Source: an uncultured Acidimicrobiales bacterium
GTDB taxonomy: Bacteria; Actinomycetota; Acidimicrobiia; Acidimicrobiales; UBA10347
DNA length: 27,289 bases
Assembly (NCBI GenBank): GCA_937942965.1
Contig: CALDGN010000091.1
Span: 1 to 27,289, forward strand
Direction of reading: 5' to 3'
The notes beneath the pieces were generated by a model that did no database searches, was not told the DNA's origin, and saw only the letters and a program-made list of their open reading frames with translations. Position numbers and translations under genes: made by a program. The stretch's first letter is position 1. The number at the start of each line of letters is the position of its first letter. Below, piece after piece: positions 1 to 8,900 of this stretch.

Positions 1-3000
1 GGTGAGGTTGGTGCGGCCTTCGGCATCGGTGACGGTGGCGGCGATGCGGTAGCGGCCGCCTTCGGACGGCTCGAACGAGCACTGCACGGGGCCTTCGCCG
101 TCGCTGGTTGCTTCGCACGAACCATCGGTGACCGGGACCTCGATCCACTCGCCGCCCTCGAAACGCCATTCCAGGCGGGTCGAGGTGACCAGCACGTCAG
201 CGCCGGCAGCGAGTTCGCCGTCGAGGTCGGTGACGATGACATCGATGTCGACCGGCTCTCCGGCGGAGACGAAGGTGCGGCCGCCGCGGAGACCCACATA
301 GAGATCGGCGGGGTGGACGAGCGTCGTGGTCGACGACGAGATGGGCTGACGGTTGACATCGATCACCGTCGCGCTGGCGTTGATCGAGATCGGACGTGGC
401 TTGCCTTCGGTCGTGATGATTGCCGACAGGCCGTGCGCTCCATCGCCGCTGGTGATGGCGTTCCAGAACTCGGTGACGCCGCCGCCTCCGAAGCCGCCGC
501 CGAAATCATCACTGAAACCCCGGCCACCGCCTCCGAAGCCCCCGTCTCCAAAGCCATAGTCGAACCACCACGGCGTCCAGATGCCGAAGTTGTAGTCCGG
601 CCAATTCGGTGGCGAGTAGCTGGTCGTATTGCCCGTGACTTGCCAGTCCACGGTCGAGCCAGCGAGTGCACCGCCAGCGAAGTATTCGGCGGTGGCGTCG
701 ATGTGGAGCTCGTCGCCGAGGAAGTGTGGGGCCGGCGTTTCGATGTCGGTACTGACCTCGAAATCGGGGCGCCGGAACTCTTGGACCTGCAGTTCGTGCC
801 ACCAGCTTGAGTTCTGCACGCCGCTGAATGCGCTGGTCGAGAGCGAGATCGATGCGCCTCCGAGGGTGATGTCCTCGGGGAGTTCGACGGCGAGGTCGAA
901 GCCGCCGGCAGGAGAGAGGTCGACTTCGCCTCGGCCGATCTCGTTCCCGAATGCGTCTTGCGCGCTCCAGCGGACCGAACCGCCGTTCGGGAGCGACAGG
1001 TCAGACGGCGTCGCCGAATCGGAGCTGCGGACCCAGCCCTTGATGCGAGCGGTCTCGCCCGGCTTGTAGATGCCGCGGTCGTCGACGACGTACCAGCGAA
1101 GTTCGTCGCCGCGCTCCCACGAGTTCGCCCAGAACTCGCCGATGAGGGCGCGGTCGCCGTCGGCTTGGACCAGCAGGCTGCGGTTCTCTCTCTGGAGCGG
1201 AAGTTCGGCGAGGCCATCGGCGTCGGTGGTGGCTTGACGGCCGGCCACACCACCGTTGCCAATGAGGTTCACGTCAGCGCCGACGATGGGCTCGCCGGAG
1301 CGCAGGTCGGTGACCCACACGATGGCGTTGGTTTCATCGGTGACGGCATCGATGCCGAGGTTGGTGCGTTGCACCCAGGTGGTGAGCGGACGGTTCTGCC
1401 AGTCGTCGTTGCGGCGCTGTTCGGGGCCAACGACGACGACCACGTGGCCGGTGTTCTCGAGTTCGGAGACGAGGTCGAGGGCGACCGTGGTGAACTCGTC
1501 TTCTTCGCCGTTGGTGTCGACCGTTCGCTGCGCAAGGACGGGCCACGGCGGGTTCCAGTTCTCTCGGTCTTCGGTGAGCCTCCACCCATTGTCTTGGTAC
1601 GTGACCCAGTCGGCTTCGGGGTCAACCTCGTAGACCTGGAGCAGCAGGCGGTTGTTGTTGATCGACGTCACGTTGAGGCGGCCGTCGTCGACGATTGGGT
1701 CGAGCGTGACGAGCTGGCGGCCCACACCGAACAGGGCCGGCGGCGCGTTGCCGACATCGATCGAGCGGGTGACGTCTTCGCCGAGCGTCTGTCCATAGAT
1801 GTCGGTGAGGTCAGCATCGATGGTGACGTCGTAGGTGGTGCGACCCTTGGTGAAGCCTTGGATGGTGATCTCGCGTCCGCTGACGCCGATCCGCGCACCC
1901 GGTAGTTCTGGATCGATGGTGACAAGGCTGGCGTCGAACGCCTCGGCGTCGAGCGAGTTCGAGAACTCGAAGTAGAACGGCGTGCCTGGCGTGCAGTTGT
2001 CACTCCAGCCGCAGCGCGCGTTGACGAGGTCAAGCGGGCCATAGGTCTGGCCGCTGAAGCTGAACACAGTGTCGTCGACCTCGGGACCTTCGACCGAAGG
2101 CACACGTGGGCCGATGTCGAGCGAGATGCGGGTCGCTGTTGGCAGCTCATCGGCTGGGCGGATCGCCATCCACCGATCGGGAAGAGCGCGTTCAGAGCGT
2201 GAGGCAATCGAGGGGTCTTCGGCGATTTCTTCATCGCTCGCCAGGCGCACTGCGACACGTTCCTGGCCGGCGGAGAGCTCGATGACTTCGAGCACCGCTT
2301 GGGGATCGATCCGCTGGTCAAACTCGATGAAGAAGATCGGTTCGGTCGACAGCGAGTCATGCATCGGAGAGACGTCGCGGACCTGCACCGTGGGGGTCGA
2401 GAACTCAAAGCGAACGCCTTCGCCGAGCTCGCCACCATTGACCGAGGTGGTTCCCGCGCCAACTTCGACGACATAGTTCGTCGCGGCAGGGATCCGGTCG
2501 ATCGCACCGACCTCGTACTCGAAGCGAGCGGTGCGGGTGCCGAGCCAGATCCAACGGCCGGGCATCTCGGGTGTGATCGTGATCGGAACGTTGGCGGCTT
2601 CGACCTGGTCGACGGTGCCGAGCGCAATCATCGGCTGGTTGAACGTGACCGAGATGAACGGGGCGAGGTCGACTGGCCCTTCGGGCTGGAAGCGGAGCAC
2701 TTCGAGGGGTCCCGGGTCGGTTGCTTCGATCGGGTCAGCGTCGGCCGGTGGAGGGAAGGACTGGTCGACGGTCGCACCGGGGCGTGGACGCGGCCGGGTC
2801 TCGGGCGGACGACTGAACTCGGTGCGGTCGTCTGTGTCTTCTTCGAGTGGTGTGAGCCGGGACAGCAGCAGCGCGGTGTCGGCGCTGTCGAGTGGCGTGC
2901 CATCGACCGTTGTTTCGCGGACCTGGCCTTGATCGGCTTCGGTGCCGTCGAAGTTGCCGAGCTCAATCGTGATCTCGGTTTCGGTGTCGGCGATGCCCTC

Positions 3001-3222
3001 GCCATCGATGCGTACGGTCACTGCGTTCCCGGTTCCTTCCTGCGACCCGCTGGTGCCGCCGCTTGCTGAGCCTGAGCCGGACCCCTCGCCCGTAGACGTG
3101 CCTGCACCACGCTCGCCGGTGCCGTTCGCATCGTCACTGCTGCAGGCGGTGGCCAACAGCGCAAAGATGAGGATGAGCGCGACAACGCGCCGGATCGGCG
3201 TGCTGAATGAAGCAATCGACAT
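1..3222 (-). CDS. alpha-2-macroglobulin-family lipoprotein, N-terminal part (3' end outside window)
   Basis: I read an open minus-strand frame of 1074 codons running off the window edge. It begins with a basic stretch and hydrophobic segment (residues 10-26) ending in LLATAC, so Cys27 is a likely lipidation site, although position -3 is Ala rather than the usual Leu. A Ser/Gly/Thr-rich linker follows. Two Ig-like (Big_5-type) segments lie near residues 178-200 and 280-300 (VTFNQPM, EFDQRIDP). The MG2-type macroglobulin signature DDRGIYKPGE is near residue 712, and a typical FRRPDFEV strand is near 813. A Gly-rich insert lies at about 885-920. The thioester and complement-like C-terminal domains would be beyond the window. 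Bacterial members are surface-anchored, broad-range protease traps. ATG at 3222 or, in frame, at 3231; a GAGGGG stretch lies just upstream of 3231, so the start is uncertain by three codons. Family assignment is firm; function in this organism is inferred. Confidence 0.88.
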   Translation of the reverse strand, partial: MSIASFSTPIRRVVALILIFALLATACSSDDANGTGERGAGTSTGEGSGSGSASGGTSGSQEGTGNAVTVRIDGEGIADTETEITIELGNFDGTEADQGQVRETTVDGTPLDSADTALLLSRLTPLEEDTDDRTEFSRPPETRPRPRPGATVDQSFPPPADADPIEATDPGPLEVLRFQPEGPVDLAPFISVTFNQPMIALGTVDQVEAANVPITITPEMPGRWIWLGTRTARFEYEVGAIDRIPAATNYVVEVGAGTTSVNGGELGEGVRFEFSTPTVQVRDVSPMHDSLSTEPIFFIEFDQRIDPQAVLEVIELSAGQERVAVRLASDEEIAEDPSIASRSERALPDRWMAIRPADELPTATRISLDIGPRVPSVEGPEVDDTVFSFSGQTYGPLDLVNARCGWSDNCTPGTPFYFEFSNSLDAEAFDASLVTIDPELPGARIGVSGREITIQGFTKGRTTYDVTIDADLTDIYGQTLGEDVTRSIDVGNAPPALFGVGRQLVTLDPIVDDGRLNVTSINNNRLLLQVYEVDPEADWVTYQDNGWRLTEDRENWNPPWPVLAQRTVDTNGEEDEFTTVALDLVSELENTGHVVVVVGPEQRRNDDWQNRPLTTWVQRTNLGIDAVTDETNAIVWVTDLRSGEPIVGADVNLIGNGGVAGRQATTDADGLAELPLQRENRSLLVQADGDRALIGEFWANSWERGDELRWYVVDDRGIYKPGETARIKGWVRSSDSATPSDLSLPNGGSVRWSAQDAFGNEIGRGEVDLSPAGGFDLAVELPEDITLGGASISLSTSAFSGVQNSSWWHELQVQEFRRPDFEVSTDIETPAPHFLGDELHIDATAEYFAGGALAGSTVDWQVTGNTTSYSPPNWPDYNFGIWTPWWFDYGFGDGGFGGGGRGFSDDFGGGFGGGGVTEFWNAITSGDGAHGLSAIITTEGKPRPISINASATVIDVNRQPISSSTTTLVHPADLYVGLRGGRTFVSAGEPVDIDVIVTDLDGELAAGADVLVTSTRLEWRFEGGEWIEVPVTDGSCEATSDGEGPVQCSFEPSEGGRYRIAATVTDAEGRTNLT

Positions 3223-3464
3223 GCGTTCCATACCCCTCAGACGTCCCACGGGTGCCTCCTGGTTCCGCCAAAAACGAATTCTTTCACCCATTCGGCATCG
3301 GTTGGGTCGCCTTGACTGCATTGGTGCATTCGTTGCCGGGATCGGGTGGGAAGTCGGGTCTGCCCGCGTAACCTATGGGGCTGGCCCAATGCGGTGCTGT
3401 GCGTAAGCACGAGCCGCACCATCAGGGCAGATCCCCCTGCCGGGCACATTTGCCGGAGTTTCAC
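3223..3464 (+). promoter_or_regulatory. divergent intergenic region and structured 5' leader of rplM
   Basis: This 242-base gap lies between the divergent lipoprotein and L13 genes and must hold both promoters. Two hairpins can be drawn just before rplM. The first (3390-3418) pairs TGCGG with CCGCA and TGCT with AGCA. The second (3426-3441) pairs GGCAG with CTGCC around ATCCCC. A TTGACT hexamer at 3312-3317 resembles a -35 box but has no good -10 at the right distance, while TAACCT (3369-3374) fits an actinobacterial -10. L13 operons in other bacteria often carry autoregulatory leader RNAs; whether these hairpins do so is only a guess. Confidence 0.35.
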
Positions 3465-3914
3465 GTGAAGACGTTTGCACCAAAGCCAAGTGACATCGAA
3501 CGAGAGTGGTTCGTTGTCGATGCTGAAAACCTCGTGCTCGGACGCATGGCGACCGAGATTGCTCGGATCCTGCGCGGCAAGCACAAGCCGACGTTCGCTC
3601 CGAACGCCGATGTCGGCGATCACGTCATCGTGATCAACGCCGAAAAGGTCGTGCTGACCGCTGGCAAGGCGGAACGCAAGATGGTCTACCGCCACTCGGG
3701 ATACCCCGGTGGTCTCAAGACCCGTAGCTATGCCGACCTCCTGATCGAGCAGCCGGCCGAGGCCGTCCGCAAGTCGATCACCGGCATGCTGCCCCACACT
3801 CGCTTGGGTGACCAGATGGCCACCAAGCTCAAGGTCTATGCCGGTGCCGAGCACCCGCACGCCGCCCAGAAGCCCACCGAGCTGGTCCTGGACAAGGCCC
3901 GAGCGAAGGTCTGA
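3465..3914 (+). CDS. rplM: 50S ribosomal protein L13
   Basis: 149 residues, the usual length for bacterial L13, which binds 23S rRNA early in assembly of the large subunit. The N-terminus (KTFAPKPSDIEREWFVVDA) and the following LGRMATEIARILRGKHKPTF are diagnostic, as are GDHVIVINAEK and the C-terminal AGAEHPHAAQKP. I chose GTG at 3465 rather than an upstream in-frame start at 3375, because L13 similarity begins here and GGAG at 3455-3458 gives a spacing of six bases. The 30 extra codons upstream do not resemble L13 and overlap leader hairpins. rpsI follows after 11 bases, the near-universal L13-S9 operon. Confidence 0.98.
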   Translation: MKTFAPKPSDIEREWFVVDAENLVLGRMATEIARILRGKHKPTFAPNADVGDHVIVINAEKVVLTAGKAERKMVYRHSGYPGGLKTRSYADLLIEQPAEAVRKSITGMLPHTRLGDQMATKLKVYAGAEHPHAAQKPTELVLDKARAKV

Positions 3915-3925
3915 GGAGTCACACC

Positions 3926-4315
3926 ATGTCGTATCTCGTGCAAGCCACCGGTCGCCGCAAGCGTGCAGTCGCCCGTGTTCGTCTCCACGCCGGAACCGGC
4001 GAAGTCACCATCAACGGCAAGACCGGTGCTGAGTACTTCCCGCAGACCGCGCAGCGCAATGCTGCTCTGGCACCCCTGCATGTCGCCGAGGCCGCTGGCC
4101 AGTACGACATCCACGCCACCATCGAAGGTGGCGGCGTTTCCGGTCAGGCTGGCGCACTTCGCCTGGGCATTGCCCGTGGCTTGGTCGAGCTTGACCCCGA
4201 GCGCCGTGACGGTCTGAAGAAGGCCGGTCACCTCCGCCGCGATCCTCGTAAGAAGGAATCGAAGAAGTACGGCCTCAAGAAGGCCCGTAAGGCACCGCAG
4301 TACAGCAAGCGCTAA
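3926..4315 (+). CDS. rpsI: 30S ribosomal protein S9
   Basis: 129 residues, standard for S9. The N-terminal ATGRRKRAVARVRL and the very basic C-terminal tail (DPRKKESKKYGLKKARKAPQ, ending YSKR) are the hallmarks of the family; the last Arg reaches into the ribosomal P site near the tRNA anticodon. The gene starts 11 bases after rplM with AGGAG at 3914-3918, seven bases before the ATG, so it is co-transcribed and translated with its own ribosome binding site. A hairpin follows the stop codon. Nothing is unusual. Confidence 0.98.
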   Translation: MSYLVQATGRRKRAVARVRLHAGTGEVTINGKTGAEYFPQTAQRNAALAPLHVAEAAGQYDIHATIEGGGVSGQAGALRLGIARGLVELDPERRDGLKKAGHLRRDPRKKESKKYGLKKARKAPQYSKR

Positions 4316-4324
4316 TTGCCCTTG

Positions 4325-4344
4325 GCGGCGTCGCTTGACGCCGC
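4325..4344 (+). terminator. perfect hairpin after rpsI
   Basis: GCGGCGTC and GACGCCGC form a perfect 8-bp stem closed by a GCTT loop, ten bases after the rpsI stop codon. There is no run of T directly after it; the nearest pyrimidine stretch is CCTTTCTC before glmM. It may be a weak or U-less terminator or an attenuating element between the ribosomal-protein genes and glmM. Confidence 0.5.
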
Positions 4345-4377
4345 TGCGGCATTGCCTTTGCAAGCTGGGCCTTTCTC

Positions 4378-5697
4378 GTGGCTGCACCACGTTTCGGCAC
4401 CGATGGAATTCGGGGCCGAGCCTTTGATGAGCTCTCGACCGAACTCGCTTTTGCGATCGGTCGAGCTGCCGCGTCTGTGCTCGGCGGGACCGAGGCCGTT
4501 ATCGGCGCTGATACCCGCGAGTCCGGCCCCGTGTTGCGAGATGCAATTGCCGCCGGACTGATCGCAGGCGGTGTCGTGCCGCTCGATCTCGGCGTCGCAC
4601 CAACGCCGGCTGTGGCATTTACCGCCGCGGCCCGAGGCGCAACGGGCGTGATGATCTCGGCGTCGCACAACGCCTGGCATGACAACGGCATCAAGCTGTT
4701 CTCGGCCGCGGGAAGCAAGCTGAGCGACGACGAGCAGGCCGCGATCGAAGCGGTGCTCGCCGAAGACCCGCTCGCACCGGTGCCGCCGTTGGCCGCACCA
4801 ATCGCCTCGATCCAGCCTGACGTTGCGGCCTGGGTCGCCGACGTTGCCGCCACCGCTCGGTGTCGTCTTGACGGGCTCACCGTTGTCGTCGATGCCGCCA
4901 ATGGCGCCGCGAGCCATGTGGTCGCTCCCGCGCTGGCCGACCTTGGCGCCGACGTCACGGTCATGTTCAACACGCCGGACGGACGCAACATCAACGAGGC
5001 TTGCGGAAGCACACACCCCGAGTCGCTCGCCACCGCGGTCGTCGAACAGGGCGCCGACATCGGCATCGCCCTTGATGGCGACGCCGACCGCTTGCTTTGT
5101 GTCGACCACACCGGCCGGGTGATCGATGGTGATCACCTGATGGCGATCGTGGCTGGCGACCTGCGTCGGCGTGACGCGCTCAACGATGGCGTGGTCGTCG
5201 TGACCGTCATGTCGAACCTTGGCTTCCACAAAGCGATGGAAGCCGCCGGTGTCACCGTCGAAGTCACCGGTGTTGGAGATCGCCACATCCTCGAAGCGCT
5301 CTCCACGAACGGGTGGAGCTTTGGTGGCGAACAGTCGGGCCACCTGATCTTCCGCGATCTAGCGGTGACCGGCGACGGGTTCCTTTCCGCCGTGCAGCTG
5401 CTCACCGTGCTCGCCGACACCGGACGATCCCTCGCTGAGCTGTCCGACGAAGCGATGACGAGCTTTCCGCAGGTGTTGCGCAACGTCCGCGTGGCTGAAC
5501 GGGTCGCCGATCCAACGGCGGCAATCGCCGATGAAATCGCTGCAGTCGAAGCCGAACTCGGCAGCAACGGCCGGGTGCTCATTCGTGCATCGGGCACCGA
5601 GCCGGTGATCCGCGTCATGGTCGAAGCCGCAACCGACGGTGATGCCGAGCGGATCTGCTCGCAGCTGTGCGACGCTGTCGCCGCGCGCCACGGCTGA
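4378..5697 (+). CDS. glmM: phosphoglucosamine mutase
   Basis: 439 residues, close to the usual 440-450. It converts glucosamine-6-phosphate to glucosamine-1-phosphate in the cytoplasm on the way to UDP-GlcNAc and peptidoglycan. Seen: the N-terminal FGTDGIRG; the catalytic phosphoserine loop ISASHN with Ser96; the Mg-binding loop DGDADR near residue 233; the substrate loop GGEQSGH; and the C-terminal phosphate loop RASGTEPVIRVM. GTG at 4378 is the start because family similarity begins at MAAPRFGTDG; no strong ribosome binding site precedes it. It sits between rpsI and the large GlmS-like gene, matching the rplM-rpsI-glmM order of other actinobacteria and placing product and substrate enzymes side by side. 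Confidence 0.97.
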   Translation: MAAPRFGTDGIRGRAFDELSTELAFAIGRAAASVLGGTEAVIGADTRESGPVLRDAIAAGLIAGGVVPLDLGVAPTPAVAFTAAARGATGVMISASHNAWHDNGIKLFSAAGSKLSDDEQAAIEAVLAEDPLAPVPPLAAPIASIQPDVAAWVADVAATARCRLDGLTVVVDAANGAASHVVAPALADLGADVTVMFNTPDGRNINEACGSTHPESLATAVVEQGADIGIALDGDADRLLCVDHTGRVIDGDHLMAIVAGDLRRRDALNDGVVVVTVMSNLGFHKAMEAAGVTVEVTGVGDRHILEALSTNGWSFGGEQSGHLIFRDLAVTGDGFLSAVQLLTVLADTGRSLAELSDEAMTSFPQVLRNVRVAERVADPTAAIADEIAAVEAELGSNGRVLIRASGTEPVIRVMVEAATDGDAERICSQLCDAVAARHG

Positions 5698-5872
5698 ACC
5701 AGCCGTATCTCGGGCTGCACGCGGCCACGGTCGGTGAGCACGAGCCCACCAAACGGGGCATTCTGAGCGCCTTGAGGGCCTCTACTGGCGCCGGTGCTGT
5801 GACATCCGGCCGATGCGCCCCAGACCCACCTTGTTGGGCGCGTAGAATCGTTTCCCTGCCCGGCGTAATCAG

Positions 5873-5904
5873 CCACGTACTCGACTGACCACGTACTCAA
5901 CTAA
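5873..5904 (+). repeat. two tandem 16-bp repeats upstream of the glmS-like gene
   Basis: CCACGTACTCGACTGA (5873-5888) is followed directly by CCACGTACTCAACTAA (5889-5904), 14 of 16 positions identical. The second copy ends two bases before the ribosome binding site AGGAG (5907-5911) of the GlmS-like gene. TAGAAT at 5843-5848 could be a -10 box, which would place the repeats in the 5' untranslated leader. The rest of the 5698-5918 gap shows nothing I can name. Confidence 0.7.
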
Positions 5905-5918
5905 GTAGGAGTGGCGAC

Positions 5919-8900
5919 ATGTGCGGAATCATTGGTGTAGTGCGACGTCCATCGGACCGCACCCCGCCGAGTTCCTCGGAAATCCTCGATGCGGTCAGCG
6001 CCGCGACGGTTGGACTCGACGTGGCCTCGCCGCCGTCGATCCTGACCGCATCTGCAGCGCTCGGCCAGGTCAACCAGCTGCTGCTCGGCGTGCCCGGCGT
6101 GACCAGCCTGTTGACCCACCCCGGACTTGTCGCTGAAGTTGCTGCTCGTCTCGAGCCAATCCAGCAGCAGCTCGCCACCCTCGATGCCGAGGCACTCGCC
6201 GCCGGCACGACCATCGAAGAAGACCTCAACGCCGCACGAGTCCAGCTCAAAGACGTGCTGTGGGCGATCCTGCGTGACCGGCTCGCGGTCCCCGCAGGTG
6301 TATTGGCCCTGAGCGGCCCGGCCCCAGCGCCCGCCGCAATCGCCGCAATGACCTCGGTGTATGACGCGCTCGCCGCACTCGATCGCCTCGAAGTCCGTGG
6401 CCGCGATTCGGTCGGCCTGCATCTCTTGGTCAGCGAGCACGGCATGGACCTCGACGACCCGGCACTGGCTCGGGCCCTCCGCGATCGCTCCGGCGACGAG
6501 AGCTTCGGCAACACCAGCGTGCGCCGCCTCGGCAACGTCGTCAGCTTTGTCTACAAAGAAGCAGCCGAAATCGGCGAGCTCGGTGACAACACGGCTGCGC
6601 TTCGCCGTGCCATCGCCGCCGACGACCTGCTGAGTGCACTGCTCGCAAACTCCCAGGCCCAGGTCCTGGTGCTCGGCCACACCCGTTGGGCCAGCGTCGG
6701 CATCATCAGCGAAGCCAATGCCTCGCCGATCAACAGCGAAGCTCTCGAACGCGCTGAAGATCCGTATTTCGTGGCTGCGCTCAACGGCGACGTCGACAAC
6801 TACGCGGATCTCGCTGCTGCCGCTGGCCTCGAGTTCGCTGCTGCGATTACGACCGACGTCAAGGTCATCCCGACGCTCGTCGCCGATGCGGTCATGCGCG
6901 GCGCCGACGCCCACGAAGCGTTCCGCGGCAGCGTGGCTTCGTTCGAAGGCTCGGTCGCGATCGGTCTTTGCGGTGCCGCTGAGCCGGGCGTGCTCCGGCT
7001 GGCCCAACGAGGCAGCGGCCAAGCCATCTATGTCGGCTTCGCTGAGGACACCTACATCGTCGCCAGCGAGCCGTACGGCGTCGTCGAACTGACGCCGAAC
7101 TACCTGCGTCTCGACGGCGAAACGCCGGTCGATCCGAGCAACCCTGCATCGGCCCGCGGCCAGATCGTCACCCTGCGCGCCGACGCCGCTGGCGAACCGC
7201 TGCGCGTCGAGCGCCACAGCTACGACGGCCGGTCACTTCCGGTCACCGAAGACGACATCGTGACCGCCGAGATCACGACCCGCGACATCGACCGCGCCGG
7301 GTACCCGCACTTCCTGCTCAAAGAGATCTCCGAGTCGCCACGCTCGTTCCGGGCCACGCTGCTCGGCAAGCTGATCGACACGGGCGAGGGCCACGAGGTC
7401 GTCGTCGGCGAAGACACGCTGCCTCAGGGCGTTCGTGACCGGCTCGCGGATGGCTCGATCACCCGAGTGATCGGGATCGGCCAGGGGACAGCCGCGATCG
7501 CCTCGCAGGCATTCGTCAAGGCGCTGATGGATCAGGTCGGCGGTCGACTGCAGATTCGGGCCAGCCTGGCGACCGAACTTTCGGGCTTCGGTATCGACGC
7601 CGACATGAGCGACACGCTCATCGTTGCCGTGTCCCAGTCCGGCACGACGACCGATACGAACCGCACGGTCGATCTGGTGCGCGAACGCGGCGCCACCGTG
7701 ATCGGCATCGTGAACCGTCGCAACAGCGATCTGACCGACAAGGCCGACGGTGTGCTCTACACGAGCGACGGCCGCGACGTCGAGATGAGCGTGGCGTCGA
7801 CCAAGGCCTTCTACAGCCAGGTTGCCGCCGGCTTCTTGCTGGCAACCGTGATCGCTGATCAGGTCGGGCGTGACCCGTCCGCCGCGAGCGCGACCCAGCG
7901 AGTGCTTGCTGGTCTTGCGGCGCTTCCTGCCGCCATGGAAACGGTGATCGCGAGCCGCGACAAGATCGGCGAGATCGCCGCCGCCGTTGCACCGCCCGAG
8001 CCGTACTGGGCCATCGTCGGTAGCGGTGCGAACCGCATCTCGGCCGAAGAGATCCGAATCAAGCTGAGCGAACTTTGTTACAAGGCAATCGCCAGCGACT
8101 CGATCGAAGACAAGAAGCACATCGACCTTTCCTCTGAGCCGCTCATCGTCGTGTGCGCGGCCGGTCTCGTCGGCGGCACCGCCGACGACGCCGTCAAAGA
8201 AGTCGCCATCTACCGGGCCCACAAGGCCGTGCCGGTCGTGATCGCCAACGAAGGCGAAACCCGCTTCGGTTCCACGAACGTGATCCGCGTACCTGCGGTT
8301 GAGCCCGAGCTTGGCTTCGTGCTCTCGGCCGTTGCCGGACACCTGTTCGGTTACGAGGCTGCCCTCGCGATCGATGCGCTGGCCATGCCACTGCGTCGCC
8401 TGCGGGCCTCGATCGAAGGCGCAATCGCCGAACAGCCAGACGCCAGTGGCGCTGATCTTCTCGACCGATTGCAGCCCCAGGTGCACATCGCTCGCCGCGA
8501 GTTCGGCGTCGAGCTGCGCCAGAGCCGCTACGACGGCCACCTCGAAACGTCGACCGCCGTCGACCTGGCGCTTCTGCTCCGTTACGCCGATGGCGTTGGA
8601 TCGCTCACGAGCTATCAGATCGACTTCGGCAAGGTCGGCACACCGGCCGTCGTGCTCGACGATCTAACCCGGGCATTGGCCCGAGGCATCGACGAACTCA
8701 CTCGCCCCATCGATGCGATCAAGCACCAGGCCAAGACCGTCACCGTCGGCATCAGCCGCAGCGACGAGAGCCTGCTGCACGTCCCACTCGTTGCCGCAAC
8801 GATCGACGCCGGCGCATCTCGCGATGCCCTGAGCTACGAGACGCTGCGGACCCTCGCAGGGTTGTCGGCCGCAGTCGACGAAGTCGTTGGCCATACCCGT

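Noticed and set aside
363..1262. 299-codon minus-strand frame rich in Ser, Arg, Thr and Pro
   Set aside because: It is an out-of-frame shadow of the macroglobulin gene on the same strand; the true frame contains recognisable macroglobulin motifs over the whole stretch.
5698..5918. Possible glmS ribozyme upstream of the glmS-like gene
   Set aside because: No ribozyme core could be recognised, the gap is only 221 bases, and the ribozyme is mainly known from Firmicutes and relatives.
5901..8540. Two antisense frames (438 and 435 codons) opposite the GlmS-like gene
   Set aside because: Same effect of codon bias; no ribosome binding site or family motif, and the sense frame is clearly coding.
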